Shown in pieces: positions 1 through 11,738 of a stretch of DNA of 64,000 nt. The notes beneath the pieces are model-generated. The model searched no databases. It was given only the letters and a program-made list of their open reading frames with translations, and was not told where the DNA came from. The translations under genes and the position numbers were made by a program. Location of the stretch: the NCBI GenBank assembly GCA_016081115.2, contig JABTTQ020003408.1:1-64000 (forward strand), read 5' to 3'. This DNA comes from Rehmannia glutinosa. Its lineage: Eukaryota > Streptophyta > Magnoliopsida > Lamiales > Orobanchaceae. The first letter of the stretch is position 1. Each line of letters begins with the position of its first letter.

Positions 1-780
1 GGGGATGAAAAAATCGCTCTGGGGTTTGGGGATTTCTTTGCGTGCATTTGAGAAGAAGAACAGAACGATTTTAAGCTGAAAAATAACCCTGGGCGACCGG
101 TCGAGGTAAGTGCGACCGGTCGAGGTACAAACGAGGGCGGCCAGAATTAGAGCCTAATGACCGTCGGGTGATTTTCTTTCTCCCACGAGTTTTCAAATTC
201 GATTTTTTCACCCCAAAGTTTTAAAACTTTGCAAAAAAAAGTTTGGACTATATCCAACAAATATGGGTTTTGGGAAAACATATAAACGATAAAATCAGAC
301 TAAACACGTAGTGCCTTTTTTAAAAGAAAATATATGCAAGATCAATTTGGGGCACTTAAGTGGTCAAAATAAAATATCTTGAAAGATATGTGCATAAGCA
401 TAATATCGAAGTTAAAAAAATACAGTAGACATACTCGATGGTTCAAGAAACTTGATGGCGTAATAGCCAATATGTATCCTACACAATTCTTAGACAACAT
501 TTTCATAGAAAATTCAAGTGTAGGCAAATACTATGAGATATTAAAAGAGCTTATGCTATAAGATTTCATAAGAGATAATAAGCCACATAAGTCTTAATAA
601 AATGCTCAGAGTTTTATAAAATCATGCAAGGTCTCCTTTTTTTTTTTTTTTTTTTTTTTTTAAAGAAAATTTTGAAACTCATAAATATATAAGAGACCTA
701 TTTTAAAAATAAATACTTGAAAATTCATTTTGCAATTAAGACACAATTAAGTATGCATACAAAAAATGCATATTTAAATG
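1..780. other. Left edge, no recognisable gene
   Basis: I see no coding similarity here. The stretch is AT-rich and includes a poly-T run near 637-660. It probably belongs to the interior of the minus-strand element A1, because its gag remnant begins just to the right. Two copies of a GC palindrome, annotated separately, resemble those in the A1 LTR. Confidence 0.4.
94..122. repeat. Two CGACCGGTCG palindromes
   Basis: The perfect 10-bp palindrome CGACCGGTCG occurs at 94-103 and again at 113-122, each followed by AGG. Variants of the same core (GACCGGTC, GACCGGCC) lie in the A1 LTR at 3160-3300. That suggests this segment comes from the same or a sister element. Confidence 0.75.
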
Positions 781-2241
781 GGGAGATACGGTTTACCAAT
801 TACGCCGTTTCCATGGGTTGTGTCTTTCCATTGTTGATGATATCTTCCCATTAAGAAGTCACTGTTGATGATGACTTCTCCATTTCAAGTTTGGTTACCT
901 TCCCATGGTTGATGATTTCTTCTTTCTTTTGAAAATCATCTTGTTGATGATGTGTCTTTGCCATTTCCAAGGATTGTGTTTTTCCCATTTTTGATTATAA
1001 GCTCTTCTTGGAAATTGGCTTTGTTGAGAGTAGTTTCTCCTTCTTTATCAAATGAAACGTTCATTTGATGTTTTCTTGGTGGGCATAAATTTTCTCCGAT
1101 TTTTTTTGCTTGCCGGTACCTAATAGCACATTGTTTTGTGGTACCCTCATGTGTTTGGGTCCTTTAAGATTAGCTTTGAGACTTTTAGGTCTCCAACAAT
1201 ATTTAGAGCTATTTCTAGCCCGACAAGAATTAGCTCGTATGACCCTTTTTGCCACAATAAAAACAAGTAGTAATTTAGGAGCATAATGACCAATATGCAT
1301 AGTGACTTGATCCTTTTTCATATGATTAACAACTTTAGGCTTATGATCAAGTCCTTTATCACAATTATGAATATCAACAATATTGGACATTTTATTGGTA
1401 TTTAGTTGGATTTTAATAAATCCTTTTCATGCAATCAATATTCTCAACAAGAGTACTATTTTCTATTTCGAGATTTCTAACCTTATCAAGAGTGGTGGTG
1501 TGAGCACATGATAGTGATTCATAGGAAGTAAATAAACTATCCTTATCATTTTTCAAAAAATATTGAATTCCTTTTTCAAATTTTTATACTTAACAAGCAA
1601 GCTTTGGAATTCATCTTGTAGTTCATCATAATCATTTTGCAAATCACTATATTCATTTTGCAATTCATTGTCATAAGTAGGGTTTAGAACTTACCTCGTT
1701 TTCTTCTTCGATGCCCATAAGACATTTTTCGACTTCATCATCTAATTTGTAAGAGGCTCATCCCATATTGTTGATTTGATGTTGTATCCATTTGAAGTAG
1801 ATGCTTTTGAGTTGCTCCTTTTATTTGCATATACCTCATAGATGGCTTCTAGTTTTTGCCATACTTCATGTGCCGATCGAATACCTACAACATAATCAAA
1901 TTCCAAAGTGGTAAGTGAACAATGTAAAATATTAAGAGCTTTACCATTTAAGGAGATGATTCTCTTCTCTTCATCATTGAGCTCTTTGAAGTCTTTTGAG
2001 GTGTATGGTGTATCTTTCGTGGAATGGATTCTCCATTAATGACGGTGTTCCAAATGTCGAACCCGCAACCTGTAAGTAGCATTCCATTCTTTCTTTCCAA
2101 AATATAAAATTTTTGGAATCAAACCGAGGTGGCTTGGTGGTGGAGGTGCCGGAAAGTTGAGCGTTCGTCAGAATGGCGATGATCGTTTCTCTTCACTCGC
2201 GATGTGAAACGAGCACAAAGAAGTTTGGCTTTGATACCACT
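781..2241 (-). pseudogene. Copia (Sirevirus-like) gag remnant, element A1
   Basis: Read leftwards from the primer-binding site, the minus strand shows a Copia gag N-terminus near 2040-2150, with the pattern KPPRFDSKNFIFWKERMECY typical of the UBN2/Retrotran_gag_2 family. At 1061-1390 comes a degenerate zinc-knuckle region followed by the common linker LKGPKHMRVPQ. The frame is broken several times. At 831-950 the motif GTTGATGAT recurs four times (831, 862, 906, 941), which would give a short repetitive tail. Protease and later domains are not visible before the window edge. The role would have been the capsid protein of element A1. Confidence 0.7.
2227..2239 (-). other. Primer-binding site of element A1
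   Basis: The minus strand reads TGGTATCAAAGCC directly inside the LTR edge. This is the initiator-methionine tRNA primer site usual for plant Copia elements. It fixes the element's direction (leftward) and the inner LTR boundary at 2242. Confidence 0.85.
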
Positions 2242-2497
2242 TGTAAGTCCAAGCGGCTACGATAATCTAGGAGGGGGGGTGAATAGATTATCTCCATTTT
2301 TTCAATTTCGCCTCTTTTAAAAATCGAATGCTCAAACAAAATAATGAAGGTGCGGAATGTAAACAACACACGTAGATTTAAAGAGGTTCAACCCACAGTG
2401 GCCTAATCTCTACCACCCCAAGATATCCGGGATGGATTTTGAAGAAAAGAATTTTATTAATTACCAAAATTAATACAAATTCAACTTACAACACCTT

Positions 2498-2662
2498 GAA
2501 GAGCACCACACTCTTCTTCAACACCACCTTTGAGATTACCACAATCTCCCTTTGAAGATTACCACAATCTTCCTTCAACGCACCTTGTGAAGATTACCAC
2601 ATCTTCAACCTTGAAGAATACCAAATTCTTCAACACCTTAATGTTAAGATTACCACAATCTT
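2498..2662. repeat. Array of six imperfect palindromes in the A1 LTR
   Basis: Six short hairpins follow each other with the loop ACCAC or close to it: 2498-2518 (GAAGAG/CTCTTC), 2532-2548 (GAGATT/AATCTC), 2554-2572 (GAAGATT/AATCTTC), 2589-2606, 2613-2631 and 2646-2662. Stem bases vary between units while pairing is kept. Repeated palindromic motifs in LTRs are a described hallmark of Sireviruses. Confidence 0.85.
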
Positions 2663-2948
2663 CTTGCACCTATCACCTAGATCATCCAAGTGTGCTCTTA
2701 CCACAAGAACACTCACAAGGATATCTTGTGTTTGAATGATAACCAAAAAATCAAGATTACAACTCAATAATGAATAATACAATTTGAGTGCAAAGTGTAA
2801 TCGGAAAGCCTAGACCTCAAAGATGTGAAAGTGATAAGCTAGGCAATTTTACAACAAGAATAATAACAATGAAAGACCAAGTGTTTGCTTGAAGTGTATC
2901 TTGTTGTGTTGTATTTCAATTGTTGTATTGGTTGCTCCAAAACTTCCT

Positions 2949-2957
2949 CTATTTATA
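2949..2957 (-). promoter_or_regulatory. TATA box of the A1 LTR
   Basis: The minus strand reads TATAAATAG. It lies downstream, in transcription direction, of the GC palindrome block and upstream of the palindrome array. Confidence 0.6.
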
Positions 2958-3159
2958 GGAGATGTTTGATCAAGCATAGCTCCTCTTGGGGATTGAAAAT
3001 CTACAGAAAAATACAATTAAAATCAAGAATATAGCTGTTAGAAATCAATCCACAATTTAAGGAAAGTTTGTCTTCAAACGGTCGAAATTTGTCGAAAACA
3101 TATGCACTGGCCCATTTAAATAGACGTTGAAAAGAATACACAAGACAAAAATAACACGG

Positions 3160-3405
3160 GGGCATGACCGGTCGACGCCTTCCTCGACCGGCCGACCATC
3201 ACCCCAACCGTCCCCTCATGGATTTTGCAAGGATTAAAAGTTCTCTTTCAAACACACTTGCGTCACGGCCGCACTGGCGGCACGGCCGACCGGACAGTCG
3301 ACGCCTGTAGCGACACGGTCGACCGCTTCTTTTTCCTTCTCATTTTTATGTTTCTAAAAACATCTTCGTGTATGGGTTGCCCTATAGGGCGACGGTCGAC
3401 CACGT
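3160..3405. repeat. GC-rich palindrome block in the A1 LTR
   Basis: This CpG-dense block lies in an otherwise AT-rich LTR. It holds GACCGGTC at 3166-3173, TCGACCGGCCGACC just after 3184, and GTCGAC and CGGTCGACCG variants between 3270 and 3400. It lies about 200-450 bp upstream of the LTR TATA box on the minus strand. Confidence 0.7.
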
Positions 3406-3416
3406 GAGATTTAAAT

Positions 3417-3695
3417 GTTGTCCAATTTTTATCGAAAATAAAACCCAAAGAAATACTAGAAAATATAGTAGAAACATTTTAAACCGATCGGAAGTATTAG
3501 GACAACATTTAGAAACATCGTTTGAGAGTAAAAATCCAATAACGTAAAATCATTAAAAGCGTTGTCCAATTTAGACGAAATTAAACTTTGAGAAAATACT
3601 CCGGAAAATATTAAAATCATTTTAAATCATTTAGGAGTATTTGACAACCTTTAAAAACATTGTTTTGGTGATAAAATAAAATCATCAAAATTAAG
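3417..3695. repeat. Imperfect 144-bp tandem duplication in the A1 LTR
   Basis: The unit begins with GTTGTCCAATTT at 3417 and again at 3561. Both copies continue with related sequence, including ACATTTTAAA/TCATTTTAAA-type stretches and a GACAAC(A/C) TTTA-AAACAT tail. It sits at the upstream end of the LTR. Confidence 0.7.
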
Positions 3696-3711
3696 ATAAA
3701 AACATGTATCA

Positions 3712-5570
3712 AACAGAAGATTCAACAAACCCCATTACCATGCCGAATACCAACTGTCCAAAATTCAAAGGAATCCCTGTCCCAATTTTAAACAACACCA
3801 CAGCCTGTTCCTTTGCAACCGACGTACTGTGAGAGGTCGGAATCTAATTTTGCACTGAAATCTTATGTAGAACAGAGTAAAGGGACGTGAGTCTAGAAGC
3901 GGGAAGTTTTGAAGGATGAACAGGCCAAGTTTGAACTCGGTCCCGGTTATTGTGCGAACAACCCATTGTAATCATCCACTAAGGCACCTTCTTCAAAGTC
4001 GTGGGTGCCATAAAAGGTGTTAATAACTTGGGGCGAAAAATCATAAACCTTGTTTCGAACAAACACCTTTCCATACGCCCGGCAGCATCGATGATTTTTG
4101 GCAATAGACTCCAAGTTCGCATAAAATTCTAATACCACATTACTAACAAACGGCAATGCAAGAGTTCTCAACAAGTTTCACCGTTGAAATAATCAACAAT
4201 GTTATTTTCTCAAAAAGATCATGCTCAATTCGCTTCACAAATAAATTTGCGATCATCCATGGTTTTGAACGTTTGAAAGCACCTTGAGTGTAAAAAGAGA
4301 AAGAGTAGCTTTACTTATCTCAAACTCCTCAATCAACGCAGCAGAGGATTCAGCAGATGTATCGGATGACGGAGTTGCGGCTTTCGGGTGCACATTTGAA
4401 TCGGGTGTTGCAACAGAGTATCAACACCTTGAGGCGCACTTGACGCAGCCTTTTTCAACTTCTCGCGCTGCACTAGCCGGGGTCGGTGTCATCATCCTTA
4501 TCATCTTCCTTCCGGCATCAAAGTCCTCATCATCGAGTTATTCGACTGTATGCTCGAGTCGAGGTGTTGAAACGGAGTGGCAACACTTTTACAGCCTCTC
4601 CGTGTTGTACTTGACCTCGCACTAGTCTTTAAAGTTTCCAAAATTTCAGCCCCTTCTTCTTAACCTTGTCCGGACCTCTTTTCCTTGTTCTTTCGCATCA
4701 AACCCGACTGATGTACTTTTCTTCTTGCGCGGAGTGGCCGTAGATTGCTTTCTTGGCCGGAGGTTTCTTGACAGAGGTTTCTTGGCGGGAGGCTTTAAAC
4801 TATGGGTTTTTGACAGAGCTCGAAGTTCTTGATCGCCGAGCCATCACATACCTGGAAATGTCCTCATCGGAATCGGATTGCAACGGAATATCGGGGAACA
4901 ATGACGGTGCTCCCCTTTCTTGGATGACCGCTTAACAGCTTCTTTCTCTTTTCGGATTTCCTTGCGATGGTGACCCCGCACTGCAAGTCGAGGCAAAACC
5001 CTCTTTTTCGAAATCGGCGATTTTGGAGGGTTTAAAGGTGCTTCAGTGAGTGGCCATATCGGGGAGATCTTCAACATTGATGATATTTTCAAAGTGTCAT
5101 CTCGGTGGAAAAACACCAATTGAATTGGGGTTTCAGGACCCAAGAACCATGGCGGAGTTGGAATCCAAAATGGCTTCAGGATTTTCGGAGTGGGTTTTTC
5201 CGTGGAGTTTCTTGCGGATTTTCTGTGGATGTGGGTTCATTTTCAGGCAAATTTTTGGATTCTTTGAATGGAACAGAGGTAATTGACATTTGGGGTTTCT
5301 CCAACGGAAGCACTTGGTTCCGTAGAAGTAACAGGGTTTTCAAGATTTTGAATCGAGGGTTGCAGGGGGTGTTGCAAAGATCGTGATCGACTCCCTGTAA
5401 TCGGAGGTGGGCGAGATTGCCTTTGGGGTTGATCGACGCCGATTCGCCGCAGAGATTTCGCAGAGTTGATGGAGTCGTACATGCTGTGGCAGCCGAGACG
5501 ATGAAGATGACGACGGACTAGCGGTTGGATGAACATTCTCGAAATGCCTGAAATAATTCTCTTCATTGTG
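3712..5570 (-). pseudogene. Env-position ORF of element A2 (plant 'transposase-like' domain)
   Basis: Minus-strand pieces at 5143-4844 (basic, Ser/Lys-rich, possibly nuclear-targeted) and 4174-3947 resemble the domain often labelled putative plant transposon protein (Pfam PF20167, from memory). Visible hallmarks are EFYANL, VFVRNKVYDFSPQVINTFYG and, further on, VVLFKIGTGIPLNFGQLVFG with GFVESSV at 3712. Several frameshifts separate the pieces. In Sireviruses this ORF lies between RNase H and the 3' LTR and is called env-like. I see no signal peptide or membrane segment, so an envelope function is not supported. It is cut by the A1 insertion. Confidence 0.65.
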
Positions 5571-6661
5571 GATTAGTAGACAGTGAATTATGCAAGGAAG
5601 GGAAAAAAATTTCAGAGATCAAATGGAGAAGAAGAAACACAGTGAATATTTTGTAAACTGTGAGAGAGAAATGACAAAGGGTGTAAAGTGATGTGAAGTG
5701 TGATAAGAAGCAGGTCAATCACTCTTAAATATTCTAGACAAAAGTGGCGGTTGATATGAGAGAGAGAAGCCCAAATAGATCCAATTACCCAAAAACAAAC
5801 GGGCAAAAATAACCACCTAGTTTTTCAAATTTGATTTCAAATTATAAATCTCCAAAATATTTGAAATACTTAATCGCATATATAGATAAGATAGAGCTGA
5901 GATAATTTCAAATATATCCATGTGTATCACAATCCATATAACACCACAAATCTTAAATCACCACAAGATTCAATAATTAGGAAAAAGAAAAATCAAGATT
6001 GCATAATATCCAAGGGATTCCGAAATTCTGTTATTCATCAATTTTCACCAAAATGCATGTCCTAATTATGTCTAGATATGGAACAAAACAAAAAGATAAA
6101 CGACACACGGTGAGGGACTAATATTAATGATCAGACGAGTGTTGTAACACCTTGAGAGACACCTTTACGCCGATTCAATGAATAGTGATCCGCATACCCA
6201 AAGATATAGGATTTTTCGAGTTTTTCTTATGATTTTTCCAAGATTCATGCAGATTTAGATGAGTAGCTTTCACACAAACACCCAAAGGTAGCTTTTATCA
6301 CAAGATCATGCCGCTTGAAACACTTTTAAGAGGTAAGAATTGGTCAAAAGGATTAGCCGCACTCAAATGGGAGGTAGTTGTTTCCCTCAAAGGCCTCAAA
6401 ACATGATCGATTTTTTTTTTTAAACTCATCGCCTGGGTAAAATATATTAATGATTTTGTAAATTGGAAACACCCACTCACATCGACTTATCGTGAACCTC
6501 TTGGGTACATTACGTAACTTTGTCAAGCTAATTTCGTCGATGCGAGATGCAAATCTAACTAAATGCATGGATGCAAAAAAAACAAAAAAGCAAAGTAAAA
6601 AAAAGGTGTTGCGGTTAAGTTGTTGTGTAGGTAGCCGCAACACTTATACGAACAGTGTTAG
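5571..6661. other. Spacer between pol and env-like ORF of A2
   Basis: There is no coding signal on either strand beyond short chance frames. The stretch is AT-rich and contains copies of a GTGTTG/CAACAC motif (near 6140 and 6606-6650) that recurs through the element. Confidence 0.5.
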
Positions 6662-6980
6662 ATCGCACACAAACCAAGAGACTTCCTTAGAGTGGAAAAT
6701 CTCTCAAAATCTAAAGCTTTGGTGAAAATATCGCTAATCGATTTTCGCAAGACCAATGTATTCTATGCGAATAATGTTTTTCTCAACCAAATCACGAATA
6801 AAGTGGTGTTTTATGTCTATGTGTTTTGTGCGAGAGTGTTGTACCGGATTCTTTGAAATGTCAATAGCACTTGAATTATCACAATAAATGGTTAAGATAT
6901 CACTATGAAGACCATAATCCTCAATCATTTGATTCATCCAAAGCAATCGGGAACAACAACTCCCTACAAAGAACATATTG
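6662..6980 (-). pseudogene. RNase H, element A2
   Basis: The minus-strand frame shows the C-terminal part of a Copia RNase H: YCDNSSAIDISKNPVQHSRT, then KHIDIKHHFIRDLVEKN and IEYI. A frameshift follows, and then the usual tail related to LADIFTKAL, here around 6740-6665. The enzyme would have removed RNA from the RNA:DNA hybrid during reverse transcription. Confidence 0.8.
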
Positions 6981-8330
6981 ATTCATCACCAAAAGAGAAA
7001 CACAATTTTGTTTACGTTGTACCAAGACACCAAATTATTACCAAGGTAGAAACGACCAATTGTTGTACTTTTTCGTCATCAACGTCTCACCCAAATCGAG
7101 TAACTAAAAACCAACTAGATTTGTGTTTGTATCTTTAGTGTACCAAATTCCTAGATTAGTGGTGCCTCCAATATATCGAATAATTCTTTTCAAGGCTTTC
7201 AAGTGAGTGATCTTAGGATTGGCTTGATAACGAGCACACAAACACACACTATACATGATATCGTGACGGCATTAGCAGTTAAATACAAATTTCACGTATC
7301 ATGCTTCTATACAAAGTGTTATCAACGCTTTCAAAGCAACATCTTCTCTGCTAAGTTTTTGACTCGAACCCATGGGAGTTTTCATATGAGATGCACTATC
7401 TAAGTTGGATTTCTTCACCAAAATTCTTGCATATTTACTTTGAGAAATAAAAATCCCATCCTTCGATTGTTTGATTTGTAAGCCGAAAAAAGTAGTTCAA
7501 TTCACCAACCATATTCATTTCAAATGTAGATGACATACAATCAACAAATTCTTTCAACAATTTTTGACTAGAAGCGCACCAAACACAATATCATCCACAT
7601 ATATTTGAGCAATTAAAATGCTATGATTAGTTTTTGAATGAAAAGAGTCTTATCCACTTCACCACGTTTAAAACCCATTTGGAGTAAATGCTCAGTTAAT
7701 CTACCATACCAAGCTCTAGGGGCTTGTTTAAGACCATAAAGAGCCTTTTAAGCTTAAACACATGGTTTGGCTTATAGGGGTCTTCAAAACCTTTTGGTTG
7801 TTCAACATAAGCTTCTTCATTTAAAATCCCATTTAAAAAAGCACTTTTAACATCTATTTGGTGAAGTGTAAGATCGAGGTGACAAGCTATAGCAAGAAGA
7901 AGTCTAATGGACTCAATTCGGGGCTATGAGAGCAAAGGTTTCATCAAAGTCAACCCCTCAACCTGTGTATACCCTTGAGCCACCAAGCGAGCTTTATTAC
8001 GCACAATGTTTCCAGATTCATCAGTTTTGTTTTTGAGAATCCATTTAGTTCCAATCACATTCACATTATCGTGTCAGGAACTAAATACCATACATCATTT
8101 TTAGCAAATTGATCAAGTTCATCTTGCATAGCATTAATCCAAAATTCATCTTTCAAAGCCTCATTGATATTCTTAGGCTCAAAATTAGAGATAAAGCGAC
8201 AAGTTCTTACCAGTGCGGTTTGAAGATAAGTATGCATTTCTTACCATGTCACGGTAGTTTACCTTCTCCTTTCTTCGTGTTCGTACACCTTCAAGAACTT
8301 CACCTATCACTTGAGTAGTTGGGTGATTTT
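6981..8330 (-). pseudogene. Reverse transcriptase (RVT_2), element A2
   Basis: The minus strand carries many stops, but Copia RT landmarks can be read in shifting frames: IGTKWILKNK-type sequence near 8040, DFDETFA near 7940, YGLKQAPRAWYGRL near 7710, and the catalytic YVDD motif as IYVDDI near 7590. It continues directly into RNase H. The polymerase is plainly dead. Confidence 0.75.
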
Positions 8331-8362
8331 TTAATTCCGCTTGGTATGTCTCCTCGGCACGA

Positions 8363-9270
8363 TCACATGATCATCAAGTACTTGGTTTTGTTCGTTTTCA
8401 TGATCGATTCGCCGAGTCTGTTTACAGTGTGTTTACAGTCTGTCCTTTGCAGTGTCTCAACATATGTTGGAACACTTGCACGACATCTCGTTGTAACACT
8501 TGGTTCAACTTCAGTTTCAGGGACTGACTTAGATGTATTATTTGTCTCAATTAGATCAGAGACACAGTCTTCTTCAGTTTTTCCTGCAAGGTCAGCTAGA
8601 TCATCGAAAACAACATTCACAGTTTCCATAATTGTCCTTGTTCGGAGGTTAAAAATCCTATAGGCATGACTGTTAGTGGAATATCCTAGGAACAGACTCT
8701 TATCACTTTTAGAGTCAAATTTAGCAAGTTCATCTCTATCATTTAGCACATAGCACACACATCCAAATACATGAAAATATTTAAGGTTAGGTTTCTTACC
8801 TAAAAGTATCTCGTACGGAGTCATAGTACTTCCTACCCTTAAATACACACGATTCGTAATATGGCATGCAGTGTTTAAGGCCTCCGCCCAAAAACGTTTG
8901 GTCAAATTTTTCGAACTTAACATGACTCGTGCCATTTCTTGTAATGTTCGATTTTTCCTTTCCGCCACCCCCATTTTGTTGTGGAGTTTTGGGTGCGGAG
9001 AACTCATGAGAAATACCTTTCCTATCACAAAAGTTTGAAAAAGATGAATTTTCAAATTCTTTTCCATGATCGCTTCTTATTCTAGCAATAGTGACACTTT
9101 GTACAAATTGCACACCTTCTTATGCAAATTTCGAAAGACTCAAAAGCATCAGATTTTTCACGTAAGAAACGAACCCATGTAAAACGAGAGAAGTCATCAA
9201 CACACACAAAAGAATATTTCTTTCCTCCAACACTTTCAACCTCAATAGGACCCATAAGATCCATGTGAAG
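8363..9270 (-). pseudogene. Integrase, element A2
   Basis: This is the rve domain of Copia type. MDLMGPIEVES followed by VCVDDFSRFTWV holds the first catalytic Asp. RSDHGKEFEN holds the second Asp, and GVAERKNRTLQEMARVML holds the Glu. The C-terminal part shows FWAEALNTACHITNRV, GKKPNLKYFHVFGC and FLGYS, which are family standards. The long frame at 9067-8363 is open, with frameshifts at about 8990 and 9110. The enzyme would insert the element cDNA. Confidence 0.85.
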
Positions 9271-9274
9271 AAGT

Positions 9275-9951
9275 TCAAAACAAATGGGTAGTGTGAAAGT
9301 GTTGTGACACTTGGTGTGACACTCCGGGTTTGTTTACCTTTTTGACAAGATCCACACAGACAGAGGTATTTTTAGTGTTCAGTTTTGGTAATCCTCTTAC
9401 AACTTCATATCTGACAAGTTTCTCAATCATTTTAAAGTTCACATGTCCTAACTTTTGATGCCATAAATCCGTCTCATTCAAATTAACATTATGATAAGCA
9501 GTAATACCACCAAATTGGTAGCAATTATCAATGGATCTTAAACCTGCTAAGATGCAAACGTTAGCATTGTCAAATACTTCACATGAATTCTTATCAAATT
9601 TAACATACAAATCATCATCTAAAAGTTGGCTAATGCTAAGTAGATTCGCAGAGAGCCCTTTCCGAGCTTAGGAAGACCTTTTACATTCGTAGTACCTTTA
9701 CCAACTATTTGTCCTCGTGCACCACCACCATATGTGACCTTACCTCCGTCGAATAATTCATAGTCCGTTAGGTATTCTTTGGTTCCTGTCATGTGGCGAG
9801 AGCATCCACTATCGAAGTACCAAGATCCTGTAATGTTAGACCTCAAGGATGTATATATAACATTACAAGTCAACTCCGCTTTTGGACCCAAATAGTTTTT
9901 CTTTTTAGTCGAGGTGTTGTTAGAAGTGTGTGAGGACACTCGTGAAAACAC
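9275..9951 (-). pseudogene. Aspartic protease and GAG-pre-integrase region, element A2
   Basis: At 9951-9619 the frame holds SWYFDSGCSRHMTG, the retropepsin DSG active site of Copia elements, then KGLPKLGKG. At 9610-9275 it holds DLWHQKLGHVNFKMIEKLV, the HxxxxH part of the zinc-binding GAG-pre-integrase domain, and the cysteine region that follows. A frameshift separates the two. The protease would process the Gag-Pol polyprotein. Confidence 0.8.
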
Positions 9952-10205
9952 TTGACCGTGAAAAACTTTGACGTTTTAGATCGACTTTAGCTTATAAAAA
10001 GATGGTTTAATGTGGCCAAAGTTTATAGCAAGAATGATGGATATAGTGCCTTTTTCTTTTTCGTGGCTTTTCATTAGAACAAGAAGGATCATCAATAGAA
10101 GAATTTGAAGCCTTAGAGTCTTGATCCTTTACAAAAGTAGGAGTTTTGTATCCCAAGCCGCTTTTCTCTGATTTTAGAGCTAGGATTTCGTCAAGTTTAG
10201 CTTTG

Positions 10206-11680
10206 CTAATTAAGCTTTCTCAATGTCTCAAGAGATTTCTCAAGTTCAGATTTTACCTTTTCTAATTCCTCATCTTTCCCGGTTAGCATGATTTCCAAAT
10301 GTGTCGGGAATTCTTCGCTCCTCGTTCTCCTTGTAAGTTTTTCATTTTCCTTTTGTCGACATCCGATGTGTTCAACACATTTTTCCCAATCGTGGTATAA
10401 TTCTTGGTAAGCATCCATGATGTCCTGTTCTTCATTATCGGAGTCCTCAGCAGCCTGGATATCTGTTTCAACTAGAGAGGCAGATGTTAAGCAAAACGTA
10501 TTTGAAGGGTTAGAAAGAGTATACCTGTTAGGTGTTGGAATGTCTCGAGCAACACCTCGAGAGACACCCACTAGATTGATTTGCATTGCCCTTTTCTCAT
10601 TGATGATTGTCATGAGAGCGGTATTTTCATCATTCTGACTCGAGTTTTCTTCCTCTGACTCATCATCGCTCAAAGTAACACTCAAATTCATACCCTTTTT
10701 ACATAAAGTATTTGCACATTCATTGGCATAGTGCCCAAAACCGGTGCATGCTCTACATCTGACCTTATCAATATCAAAATGATTCCCAGTTTTATCTTGG
10801 TTTCTATCAGGCATATTCCTTTGAGGATATTTAGGAGCATTAGGTTTAAAAGGTTTGTTGGTTTTGGAAGGAAACTGAGTTTTGCTTTTGTTTTTCATGA
10901 TTCTACTGAATTTTTTAGCAAACATAGCCATAGATTCCTCACCTAATTCAGATTCCTCAACCTCTTTAGTTAATTGAGCCAATTCACTAGTTTCATTAGG
11001 TATTACCTGTAGAGCAATGCTTTTCCCTTTTGGTCTCCTTTTGTCGACAAAATTGAGTTCCCAAGTTTTGAGGATTCCAACTAACTCATCGAGTCGTAGT
11101 GTTGCAATGTTTGATAATTCTTCAACCGCAGCAATCTTAATATCAAACCTTTCAGGTAGGGAACGCATCATCTTGCTTACTAACCTGGAATTTGAGATCG
11201 GCTCACCCAGAGATTGAGATTCATTGGCGATGTCACAGAGTCGTCCATGGTAAGATGTAATATCTTCATCTTCCTCCATCTTCAAATTTTCAAACCTAAT
11301 CACGGTGTCGTAACTTGAGAGACGAACACTTGCGTAACCTTCACAATGTTTTTGTAGAGCCTCCTATGCGTCCTTGGTCGCAGATAGTTGCGAGATGATT
11401 TTAAACATGTTGAAATCGACTGCACCAAAAATCGCATTGAGAGCCTTCGAATTGTAGTTCGCAAGTTGAATATCTTCATTGGACCAGCTTATTTCATCTT
11501 GACTTATGTAATCGCCATCGACATCTATGACTTTTGGAGGAGTCCATCCAACGCAACAAATAAGCGCCAGGCTTTCTCATCAATTGATTTTATAAAAGCC
11601 CGCATCTTGATCTTCCAAATCGAGTAGTTAGATCCATCCAACATAGGTGACGAAACATAGCTTGAAACTTGACTATCCAT
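10206..11680 (-). pseudogene. Gag (UBN2/Retrotran_gag_2), element A2
   Basis: An ATG at 11680-11678 starts MDSQVSSYVSSPMLDGSNYS IWKIKM, the usual Sirevirus gag N-terminus. A frameshift lies near 11530. From 11303 the frame is open for 365 codons: SLPERFDIKIAAVEE, LDELVGILKTWE, a zinc knuckle CRACTGFGHYANEC near 10700, an acidic stretch DDESEEE, and a Glu/Lys-rich probable coiled coil to 10206. The protein would form the capsid, and the knuckle would bind RNA. Confidence 0.85.
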
Positions 11681-11724
11681 TGCTTGCTCGAACTTAGGAT
11701 CAACACTTAGTGAAATCAAGTGTT

Positions 11725-11736
11725 GGCTCGATACCA
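11725..11736 (-). other. Primer-binding site of element A2
   Basis: The minus strand reads TGGTATCGAGCC two bases inside the LTR edge. It matches the initiator-methionine tRNA primer type (TGGTATCAGAGCC) with a small change. Confidence 0.85.
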
Positions 11737-11738
11737 AT

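Larger units (their letters stand above)
2242..3711 (-). mobile_element. 5' LTR of Sirevirus-like element A1
   Basis: This is about 1.47 kb, bounded on the inside by the primer site. On the outside it starts, on the minus strand, with TGATACATG. It contains a TATA box, a palindrome array, a GC palindrome block and a 144-bp tandem repeat, all annotated separately. The outer boundary is inferred because it lies exactly where the A2 env-like frame stops making sense. The partner LTR is outside the window, so the boundary cannot be checked by LTR comparison. Confidence 0.65.

Noticed and set aside
2498..2662. CRISPR-like spacing of short repeats
   Set aside because: Units are adjacent palindromes with no unique spacers, inside a plant LTR. 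It is a Sirevirus palindrome array.
4284..5386. Plus-strand frames of 78-113 codons
   Set aside because: They overlap the minus-strand env-like ORF of A2, show no known domain, and mirror its Ser/Lys-rich part.
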